Shown: positions 1 to 4,784 of the stretch, piece by piece
Layout: each line of letters begins with the position of its first letter
Position numbering within the stretch: position 1 is the first letter of the stretch
Assembly (NCBI GenBank): GCA_021775795.1
Contig: JAJFHB010000614.1
Span: 1 to 5,342, forward strand
Reading direction: 5' to 3'
From: Hyphomicrobiales bacterium
GTDB lineage: Bacteria > Pseudomonadota > Alphaproteobacteria > Rhizobiales > JAJFHB01
Length of the DNA stretch: 5,342 bases
The notes under the pieces: model-generated
The model's database searches: none
What the model was told of the DNA's origin: nothing
The model's input: only the letters and a program-made list of their open reading frames with translations
Program-made: the position numbers and the translations under genes

Positions 1-207
1 CAGGTCGTCGCGGAACAATATAGATTACCCTTTGTGCCGATCGTAGATGAGCGATTTGATCTTCTCATCGACCGGAAAGCCTGGTTTGAGCCGCCGTTGC
101 AGATATTCTTCGCCTTCTGCCAAAGTGACAGCTTCCGCACCCATGCAGCAGCACTACCGGGATATGATCAAAACGGTTTCGGGCAGATCCATTTCAACGG
201 CCCTTAG
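1..207 (+). CDS. C-terminal end of a PBP-like-domain transcriptional regulator (5' truncated by the window)
   Basis: Frame 1 is open from the window edge to a TAG at 205-207, giving 68 residues. Seen: the segment LPFVPIVDERFDLLIDRKAW, then WFEPPLQ, and near the end a GYDQNGFGQIHFN stretch. Known: this LPF-P---ERFDLL-DR--WFEPP-Q pattern followed by GYD--G-G-I is typical of the C-terminus of the PBP-like domain (related to molybdate-type binding proteins). In bacterial regulators that domain is fused behind a short helix-turn-helix. The DNA-binding part lies off the left edge, so the fusion is inferred. The gene converges on the tungstate binding-protein gene and its stop codon overlaps that gene's stop codon (shared bases 204-207). 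Context suggests an oxyanion-sensing regulator of the neighbouring transporter. Alternative: a stand-alone binding-domain protein. The family call is fairly good; the ligand is a guess. Confidence 0.72.
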   Translation, partial: QVVAEQYRLPFVPIVDERFDLLIDRKAWFEPPLQIFFAFCQSDSFRTHAAALPGYDQNGFGQIHFNGP

Positions 208-1043
208 CCTGTTCCATTAGTTTGCGCGTTTGGAAAAAACAGCTGCTGGCCATCAATCTCATAAGTGCCGATAGCGTTCTGGCCTTCATCCGAGATCAGC
301 CAGTCGATAAATTGCTGGCCGGCCTGCACATTGACATGGGGGCAGACAGAGCCATTGACCAGAATAACGCCATACTGATTGAAAAGCGCGTCATCTCCCT
401 CCACGGCAATCTTGAAGTCTGCCTTGTTTGCAAAACTGATCCAGGTGGCACGGTCGGTGAGCACATATGCTCCCATGCCAACAGCGGCATTCAGCGTGGC
501 TCCCATGCCCGATCCAAGTTCCCGGTACCAGGCCCCCGACGAGCCGGTGGGATCCAGGCCCGCCGCAGCCCAAAGAGTTACTTCCTTCTTGTGCGTACCG
601 GAATCGTCGCCACGCGAGGCAAAGAGCGCTTCGCGCTCCGCGATCTGAACAAGTGCCTGGGCTGTATCCGTCATTCCTGAAACGGCGGCTGGATCGTCAG
701 ATGGACCAACGATGACAAAGTCATTGTACATGAGATCAAAGCGGGCGACGCCGAACCCATCGGCAACGAATTGTTCCTCCGATGCCTTTGCGTGCACCAG
801 CAACACGTCGCCATCACAGTTGCGGGCGTTTCTGATGGCCTGGCCGGTACCGACCGCAACCACGTTCACGGTAATGCCGGTTGCAGCCTCAAATTGAGGC
901 AGCAAATGATCGTAGAGCCCCGAGTTCTTGGTCGATGTTGTGGACTGCACAATGATCGACGTATCTGCGGCATTGGCCACAAGACCCACACCAAACAGGA
1001 GAACAGCAGACAGCGCCGCGAACATAAGTTTTTTGTGTTTCAT
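204..1043 (-). CDS. tupA: Tungstate ABC transporter, periplasmic substrate-binding protein TupA
   Basis: A 279-residue protein that should capture tungstate in the periplasm and deliver it to the TupB/TupC membrane complex. Seen: a Sec-type signal peptide (basic KHKK start, hydrophobic core about residues 7-22, ANA-AD cleavage near 25/26). Next comes the oxyanion-loop motif STTSTKNSGL at 34-43, then GTGQAIRNARNCDGDVLLVHA around 66-85. A second motif, SRGDDSGTHKKE at 143-154, contains the conserved arginine R144, and the C-terminus is FFPNA. Known: the TTS loop plus the SRGDDSGTH element mark the TupA family and separate it from ModA and WtpA; a conserved TupA arginine has been implicated in tungstate selectivity, and R144 is probably its equivalent. 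The gene starts 27 bases after tupC, preceded by a purine-rich GAAGAG/AAGAG stretch, and is last in the operon. Vanadate is a possible alternative ligand for close relatives. Confidence 0.93.
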   Translation of the reverse strand: MKHKKLMFAALSAVLLFGVGLVANAADTSIIVQSTTSTKNSGLYDHLLPQFEAATGITVNVVAVGTGQAIRNARNCDGDVLLVHAKASEEQFVADGFGVARFDLMYNDFVIVGPSDDPAAVSGMTDTAQALVQIAEREALFASRGDDSGTHKKEVTLWAAAGLDPTGSSGAWYRELGSGMGATLNAAVGMGAYVLTDRATWISFANKADFKIAVEGDDALFNQYGVILVNGSVCPHVNVQAGQQFIDWLISDEGQNAIGTYEIDGQQLFFPNAQTNGTG

Positions 1044-1070
1044 CTCTTAACTCTTCACTTTCCGGGCAAT

Positions 1071-1850
1071 TCAAAGCACGAGTTTGCCTTCGAGATAGGC
1101 CTTGCCTTCCCGCGATGCCGGATCCGAAAAAAAGCGCTTTGCCGGCGTCTGCTCGACCAACCGGCCCAGATGCAGAAAAACCACTTCATCGGCCAGCCTT
1201 CTGCCCTGGCCGACATCATGGGTAACGAAAATTACTTTCGTGCCCTGCCGGTGCGCCAGCAACACAATCTGCTCGATCAGTTCTATCGAATGCGGGTCCA
1301 GGCTGGCCGTGGGCTCGTCTAAAAAAAGGACATCGGGCTCCGTAGCAAGCGCCCGTGCAAGCGCCAGGCGCTGCTGTTCACCACCCGACAGCGCCCGTGC
1401 CGGCTGCTTTGCCCGATCAAGAAGTCCCACCAGGTCTAACAACTTGTCGCGCTCCGCAGGCGAGGCATGTCTGCGTATCTTCAGCGCAAAATCCACGTTG
1501 GCGGCAACTGAGCGCCGCAGCAGGACCGGCCTTTGAAAGACCATCGCCTGGCGCCGCCGCACTTCATCGCTCATGGCCAGACCGTCAAAAGTGATCTTGC
1601 CGGCAGATGGCGCAACAAGCCCATGCATCAGGCGCAGGAGCAGGCTCTTGCCAGCGCCGTTGGGGCCCATGAGAACAGTTAGCTTGTCGGCTGAAAGTTC
1701 CAGGTCGATTGCATCAACGAGGCGATTACCATCAATCTCCAGAACAACGCCATTGGCTCGTATCGGCAGAAGCGACGGCAGCCGTGGCGTGTCAGCGCTT
1801 TCACGGGAATGCGAGAGGTTCATTTGGCGCGCAGGCTCATGCATGGACAT
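1071..1850 (-). CDS. tupC: Tungstate ABC transporter, ATP-binding subunit
   Basis: A 259-residue ABC ATPase that would power tungstate import on the cytoplasmic face of TupB. Seen: Walker A GPNGAGKS at 62-69, Q-loop glutamine Q106 in MVFQRP, signature LSGGEQQR at 154-161, Walker B VLFLDEP at 174-180, D-loop SLD at 183-185 and switch histidine H211 in VTHD. All catalytic elements are intact. There is no C-terminal TOBE/Mop extension after the nucleotide-binding domain, unlike ModC. The start at 1850 gives about 30 residues before the ABC fold; it has an AGGG-like Shine-Dalgarno 4 bases upstream and overlaps tupB by 14 bases, consistent with translational coupling. In-frame ATGs at residue 3 and residue 10 (position 1823) are alternative starts. 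Gene order tupB-tupC-tupA on one strand indicates one operon. Confidence 0.92.
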   Translation of the reverse strand: MSMHEPARQMNLSHSRESADTPRLPSLLPIRANGVVLEIDGNRLVDAIDLELSADKLTVLMGPNGAGKSLLLRLMHGLVAPSAGKITFDGLAMSDEVRRRQAMVFQRPVLLRRSVAANVDFALKIRRHASPAERDKLLDLVGLLDRAKQPARALSGGEQQRLALARALATEPDVLFLDEPTASLDPHSIELIEQIVLLAHRQGTKVIFVTHDVGQGRRLADEVVFLHLGRLVEQTPAKRFFSDPASREGKAYLEGKLVL

Positions 1851-2544
1851 GCCGCCCTGCGGTCAGACGCAAGGCCATCACAAGCCCGTTCACTGTCAGC
1901 GCAATGACCAGCAGCACAAAACCGAGCGCCAGCGCCAGCGCCAGATCACCTTTCGAAGTCTCCAGCGCGATAGCCGTCGTCATCACCCGGGTCAGGTGAT
2001 CAATGTTGCCGCCGACAATGATGACGGCACCAACTTCAGCCACAGCACGGCCAAAGCCCGCAAGCGCTACGGTGAGGAGGCTATAGCGTCCATCCCAGAC
2101 AAGTGCAGAGATAACCGTGCGACGCGGAACGGAAAGCGACCTGAACTGCTCTGCATATTCAGTATGCAAATCTTCCAGCACCTGCCGGGAGAGCGCCGCA
2201 ATAATCGGTGTAATGAGAATGACCTGGGCAATGATCATCGCCGTGGGCGTGTAGAGAAGACCAAGCCACCCAAACGGGCCTGAGCGGGACAGGTAGAGAT
2301 AGACGATGAGCCCCACAACCACTGGCGGCAGCCCCATGAGAGCATTTACGAGGACCAGCACCACGCTACGGCCGGGAAACCGTGTGACAGCCAGCAGAGC
2401 CCCAAGCGGCAGACCGAGCACACAGGCGATTGCCATGGCCAGAAGGCTCACGCGCAAAGACAGGGCAATGATTTCGAACAGATCGGCATCACCCGCTGTG
2501 ACCAGCGCCAGCGCCAACCTGAATGGTTCGGCAAAATCTTGCAT
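1837..2544 (-). CDS. tupB: Tungstate ABC transporter, permease subunit TupB
   Basis: A 235-residue inner-membrane permease forming the tungstate channel. Seen: hydrophobic stretches near residues 24-52, 61-85, 100-118, 155-178 and 201-228, consistent with five membrane segments. The conserved cytoplasmic coupling region reads ALAGFGRAVAEVGAVIIVGGN at about 160-180 (EAA-type loop, RAVAEVGA). GLPPVVVGL at 71-79 is typical of molybdate/tungstate-class permeases. Known: the GFGRAxAEVGAVxIVGGNI form is characteristic of TupB. An AGGA Shine-Dalgarno stands 4 bases before the ATG, which supports this start. The 3' end overlaps tupC by 14 bases. A short four-cysteine ORF ends 12 bases upstream, so tupB may not be the first gene of its transcript. 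Confidence 0.92.
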   Translation of the reverse strand: MQDFAEPFRLALALVTAGDADLFEIIALSLRVSLLAMAIACVLGLPLGALLAVTRFPGRSVVLVLVNALMGLPPVVVGLIVYLYLSRSGPFGWLGLLYTPTAMIIAQVILITPIIAALSRQVLEDLHTEYAEQFRSLSVPRRTVISALVWDGRYSLLTVALAGFGRAVAEVGAVIIVGGNIDHLTRVMTTAIALETSKGDLALALALGFVLLVIALTVNGLVMALRLTAGRHVHA

Positions 2545-2556
2545 AATTTCCTAGAA

Positions 2557-2691
2557 TTACTCTTCTGCGGCACTCTTTACCGCATTCGTGCATGAATTGC
2601 AGCTGCCAGGCAAGCTGCCAGGTGAAATTCTGGGGCCGCAAGACATACACTTCTTGGAGCGTTCGGCAGCGCGGTTTCGTTTGGTCTCCAT
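2557..2691 (-). CDS. Candidate small protein with two CxxC pairs, upstream of tupB
   Basis: A 44-residue open frame (ATG at 2691, TAA at 2557-2559). I do not recognise its family. Seen: a basic N-terminus (METKRNR, then ERSKK), cysteines 15, 18, 31 and 34 arranged as CMSC-x12-CNSC, a GPRISPGSLPG linker rich in glycine, proline and serine, and an acidic tail. It has no signal peptide or membrane segment, so if made it should be cytoplasmic. Four cysteines in two CxxC pairs suggest a small zinc-ribbon or a metal-binding peptide (inference). It ends 12 bases before tupB on the same strand and lies after the terminator of the upstream gene, so it would be co-transcribed with the tungstate genes. 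Weak points: it is short, its Shine-Dalgarno is poor (AGCAGG only 1 base from the ATG), and the frame is also open upstream into the 3' end of the binding-protein gene. It may be non-coding leader sequence. Confidence 0.42.
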   Translation of the reverse strand: METKRNRAAERSKKCMSCGPRISPGSLPGSCNSCTNAVKSAAEE

Positions 2692-2703
2692 GCCTGCTTG
2701 CCA

Positions 2704-2714
2704 TTCGGCCCGAA
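2704..2714. promoter_or_regulatory. Inverted repeat TTCGG-C-CCGAA before the tup cassette
   Basis: The arms TTCGG and CCGAA flank one central base. A wider imperfect pairing, ATTCG (2703-2707) with CGAAT (2715-2719), overlaps it. The repeat sits 12 bases upstream of the small ORF start and about 160 bases upstream of tupB, within the likely 5' region of the tungstate operon. It could be an operator or a small leader hairpin. A repeat this short arises easily by chance, and no convincing -35/-10 pair was found beside it. Confidence 0.25.
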
Positions 2715-2766
2715 CGAATGTGCACGCCGCTACAGGCCATCGCTTATCCAAGCCATAGATAGCTGG

Positions 2767-2803
2767 AAACAAATGTGGGGCGATGCGATTGCACCACCCC
2801 ACA
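2767..2803 (-). terminator. Rho-independent terminator of the PotD-like gene
   Basis: Read on the minus strand, a perfect 7-bp stem (TGTGGGG with CCCCACA) encloses a 16-base loop that can pair further internally (TGC/GCA around a four-base loop). TTTGTTT follows directly. It lies 30 bases after the TGA of the binding-protein gene and before the tungstate cassette. This is the expected place to end the upstream transcript and insulate the two transport systems. The T-run is interrupted by one G, so termination may be incomplete. Confidence 0.65.
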
Positions 2804-2833
2804 CAAGTTCGTCGGTCGTCAGTAGCGCTGTGA

Positions 2834-3934
2834 TCAGCCGCCGGACTGAACGTCGCCATACAATTCCTGATACTTGGTCTCAAATTCCGGTTCCAGCGAC
2901 TTGAAGAACAGGCTGTTGTCCAGAACCGATTGCGGATCAGAGATACCGAGGTCTACGAGCTTCTGAGAATCTGCTGCTGCATAGGCCGCCAGGTTGGTCG
3001 ACCCGTAGCCATAGTTTTCCATCAGCCAGGCGCCGGACTCCGCGGAAGTCCAGGCATCAATGAGGTCGTAGGCTGCATCCTCGTTCTGAACGTCCTTGTG
3101 CATCACGAAGCCGGCGATCCAGGTGAACATCCGTTCTTTCGGGATCATCATTGCCACATCGATACCTTGGCTTTTCAGATTTACAAGGGATGCGTTCCAG
3201 GCATAGGCCGCAACCACTTCGCCGGACGCAATTGCTTGCTCGAGCTGGGTGGAATCTGACCAGTACATACGCAGCATGTCCCGCTGGCGCGATGCCAGGG
3301 CTTTGACTTCTGCAAGCTGCTCATCATTGAGCGTGTAGATGTTATCATAGCCAAGAACCAGGGCCGCGCATTGCACAACGGCTGCCGCTGTGTCGTAGTT
3401 CGACAGTCGGCCCGAGTATTCCTCATCATAAAGAATGCCCCAGGTCGGGTCGGACTGATATTTTTCATCGACCAGATCGCGGCGATAGATAACAGAGCTG
3501 TTACCATACTCACTGGGGATCATGTACTGCTCACCGTCATAGACAACTGAATCGTCGGTGCGCACGCTTTCGATGATGCTGTCCCAGTTCTGCAGCCGCG
3601 AAGTGTCGATGGGACGAAGCAGGCCGGCATCCTTGAAACGCCGTACATTGTAGTTGCCCGGATGAATCAGGTCAGGGGCCCAACCGGTCTTCATCTTGGT
3701 GAAGGATTCTTCCTCCGTCGCAATATGGCTGACTTCCGGCATGCCGCCGTATTTGTCGATATAGGGGCGCAGCAGGTCCTCAGCATCATAGCCAGACCAG
3801 GTATGATAGTGCACCTCACCAGCCGCCCTGGCGGGCTTGGTCAAAACCGGCACCGCCGTATAGGCGACACCCAGAGCTGCCAGCGATTTCAGGATTTCGC
3901 GTCGGTTGAGGGGCATCGAGTTTTTATTGAACAT
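2834..3934 (-). CDS. PotD/PotF-like ABC transporter substrate-binding protein, Tat-exported
   Basis: A 366-residue periplasmic binding protein of the spermidine/putrescine family (solute-binding family 1), the usual length for the group. The ATG at 3934 is chosen over one 19 codons upstream because AGGGAG stands 7 bases before it and the N-terminus then becomes a proper signal. Seen: a twin-arginine signal (NRREILK at 10-16, hydrophobic core, cleavage near ARA at 35-37), then TWSGY at 45-49, PDLIHPGNY at 87-95, PSEYGNSS at 140-147, PTWGILYDEEYSGRL at 163-177, AWNAS at 245-249 and FTWIAGF at 270-276. Compared from memory with E. coli PotD, the aromatic residues are kept (W46, Y49, W246, W272). 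Most acidic polyamine contacts are replaced (G48, A184, A274; D181 kept), so the substrate is probably not a classical polyamine. It lies 69 bases after the GntR gene on the same strand, and its permease partner is divergent. Confidence 0.85.
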   Translation of the reverse strand: MFNKNSMPLNRREILKSLAALGVAYTAVPVLTKPARAAGEVHYHTWSGYDAEDLLRPYIDKYGGMPEVSHIATEEESFTKMKTGWAPDLIHPGNYNVRRFKDAGLLRPIDTSRLQNWDSIIESVRTDDSVVYDGEQYMIPSEYGNSSVIYRRDLVDEKYQSDPTWGILYDEEYSGRLSNYDTAAAVVQCAALVLGYDNIYTLNDEQLAEVKALASRQRDMLRMYWSDSTQLEQAIASGEVVAAYAWNASLVNLKSQGIDVAMMIPKERMFTWIAGFVMHKDVQNEDAAYDLIDAWTSAESGAWLMENYGYGSTNLAAYAAADSQKLVDLGISDPQSVLDNSLFFKSLEPEFETKYQELYGDVQSGG

Positions 3935-3941
3935 AGGAATT

Positions 3942-3947
3942 CTCCCT
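3942..3947 (-). promoter_or_regulatory. Shine-Dalgarno deciding the binding-protein start
   Basis: On the minus strand AGGGAG is followed by a 7-base spacer and the ATG at 3934. This favours the 366-residue form, which begins directly before the Tat signal, over the 385-residue reading from 3991. In the longer reading this purine-rich stretch would be translated inside a non-conserved extension. Confidence 0.75.
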
Positions 3948-3973
3948 TTCTTTTTTACTTCAGTACAAACACT

Positions 3974-3988
3974 GCCGGTAACCCCGGC
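3974..3988 (-). other. Small hairpin between the GntR and binding-protein genes
   Basis: GCCGG (3974-3978) and CCGGC (3984-3988) can pair with a 5-base loop. On the minus strand the hairpin begins 15 bases after the GntR stop codon and is followed by AGTGTTTGTAC rather than a clean T-run. It may be a weak attenuator or a stabilising hairpin that sets unequal expression of regulator and abundant binding protein from one transcript. The stem is short, so this is tentative. Confidence 0.3.
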
Positions 3989-4003
3989 CATTATTGATCC
4001 AGT

Positions 4004-4714
4004 TTAGCCGTTCAGTTGTTGCATGACGATCGCACCGGCCCGTTCAACATGGCGGATGCAAGCCTGCTTCAACGCACCAGCGTTCCGTTCTTCCGCCGCT
4101 CTCACAATTTCGTCGATATCGTTCATCATCCCGCTACGCCGTTCGGCGTCGTTCAAGCCGACGCGGCGAAACATGGAGATTCTGGTGTTGAGGGAACGGA
4201 TAAATTGGGCGCAAACTTTGCTCTGCGATCCGTCAAGAAGGACCTCATAAAAGCGCTCTATGATTTCAATCAGCGTTGCTTCGGAATGATCCCGGGCCAC
4301 CGCGTCTGCCATTTCTTCCGCGGTTTTGCGCAGGTTCCGAATATGCTCATCTGTTGCGTGTCGAGCGAAGAGCTCTCCAGCCAAACCTTCCAGAGAGCTC
4401 CGGACCTGATAAAGCTCTTTTGCATCCTCTATGCTCAAGGACACAACCACCGGCCCGCGGTGAGCGACGGTTTCGATCAGGTGTTCTGATTCCAGATGGC
4501 GGAGCGCTTCGCGCACAGAGGTCCGGCTGACCCCTAACATCTCACAAAGCTCCCGCTCTTTCAGGTGCTTTCCCGGCGGCAACCTGTGATCGATGATTGC
4601 CTGTCGAATGACGTCCGCCGCCCGCTCCCGCAGCGTCAATGACTTCCGTTCGACCCGCATTGAATGATCGCGGCCGGCAACAGGTCCTGTGCTGTCAGTG
4701 TCGGGTTTCAGCAT
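4004..4714 (-). CDS. GntR-family transcriptional regulator, FadR subfamily with FCD domain
   Basis: A 236-residue cytoplasmic DNA-binding regulator. Seen: a winged helix-turn-helix at about 26-93, with LPPGKHLKERELCEMLGVSR leading into the recognition helix SRTSVREALRHLES (63-76) and the wing HRGPVVV (85-91). An all-helical FCD effector domain covers about 95-232. Known: the P-G--L-E-EL---LGVSRT-VREAL--LE pattern is diagnostic of this family. An AAGGA Shine-Dalgarno 5 bases before the ATG supports the start; M19 is an alternative. In the FCD domain the canonical D-x2-F-H metal motif reads I152-x2-F-Y156 and the next histidine position is isoleucine (about I200), leaving only H222 of four usual ligands, so metal binding is unlikely. 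It is followed by the PotD-like gene on the same strand and is divergent from a permease gene. It probably represses both units in response to the transported compound. Confidence 0.9.
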   Translation of the reverse strand: MLKPDTDSTGPVAGRDHSMRVERKSLTLRERAADVIRQAIIDHRLPPGKHLKERELCEMLGVSRTSVREALRHLESEHLIETVAHRGPVVVSLSIEDAKELYQVRSSLEGLAGELFARHATDEHIRNLRKTAEEMADAVARDHSEATLIEIIERFYEVLLDGSQSKVCAQFIRSLNTRISMFRRVGLNDAERRSGMMNDIDEIVRAAEERNAGALKQACIRHVERAGAIVMQQLNG

Positions 4715-4741
4715 TCGCCATCCTTGCTGCTTACAACCAGC

Positions 4742-4769
4742 AGCATATCAACTCTTTTTTGTATGACAA
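4742..4769 (-). promoter_or_regulatory. Possible promoter for the GntR and binding-protein unit
   Basis: On the minus strand TTGTCA (4769-4764) resembles a -35 element. After a 16-base spacer, TATGCT (4747-4742) resembles a -10 element. Transcription would begin near 4735, leaving a leader of about 20 bases with the AAGGA Shine-Dalgarno. The -35 hexamer lies inside the TTGTATGACAA palindrome, which would suit repressor control. Both hexamers match the consensus only in part. Confidence 0.4.
4759..4769. promoter_or_regulatory. Likely GntR/FCD operator TTGT-ATG-ACAA
   Basis: A perfect inverted repeat of 4 bases on each side of a 3-base centre. Known: operators of FadR-subfamily GntR proteins commonly follow a T-GT-N(2-3)-AC-A plan, which this matches. 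It lies 44 bases upstream of the GntR start and 15 bases upstream of the permease ATG, in the only divergent gap of the window. This supports autoregulation plus control of the permease operon. Binding is inferred from sequence and position only. Confidence 0.6.
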
Positions 4770-4772
4770 ACA

Positions 4773-4784
4773 TATCATATGATA
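4773..4784. promoter_or_regulatory. Perfect 12-bp palindrome TATCATATGATA next to the permease start
   Basis: A gapless self-complementary 12-mer, beginning 3 bases after the TTGTATGACAA palindrome and ending at the base before the permease ATG at 4785. A CATATCA copy covering its left half (4771-4777) recurs at 4744-4750, 27 bases away. It could be a second regulator site. It also contains TATGAT (4778-4783), a -10-like hexamer on the plus strand. If that hexamer is used, the transcript would start at or after the annotated ATG. Confidence 0.5.

Noticed and set aside
222..680. 152-residue plus-strand ORF antisense to tupA
   Set aside because: It lies wholly within tupA on the other strand, has no recognisable motif and no ribosome site; tupA has strong family signatures.
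771..1322. 183-residue plus-strand ORF antisense to tupA and tupC
   Set aside because: It spans the junction of two well-supported minus-strand genes and its translation has low-complexity, unpatterned composition.
1573..2283. 236-residue plus-strand ORF antisense to tupC and tupB
   Set aside because: Arginine- and serine-rich translation typical of the reverse strand of GC-rich genes, with no domain signature.
2601..2622. Direct repeat AGCTGCCAGG (2601-2610 and 2613-2622)
   Set aside because: Explained by the repeated Pro-Gly-Ser codons in the small ORF (PGSLPGS); only two copies, no other sign of a repeat array.
2489..2740. 83-residue minus-strand ORF overlapping tupB and the cysteine ORF
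   Set aside because: It overlaps the tupB start in another frame and has no motif; a shadow frame.
2545..2833. Molybdenum/tungsten cofactor riboswitch upstream of tupB
   Set aside because: Considered because of location, but I see no multi-helix fold of the known motif; the only strong hairpin is the terminator of the upstream gene.
2557..2883. 108-residue version of the small cysteine ORF starting inside the PotD-like gene
   Set aside because: It would overlap the 3' end of the binding-protein gene and be translated through its terminator; only the part from 2691 is plausible.
3961..3974. CAGT/ACTG small inverted repeat
   Set aside because: Four-base arms are too short to distinguish from chance.
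3935..3991. N-terminal extension of the binding protein to the ATG at 3991
   Set aside because: It would bury the Tat signal behind 19 extra residues, and the AGGGAG ribosome site points to the ATG at 3934.
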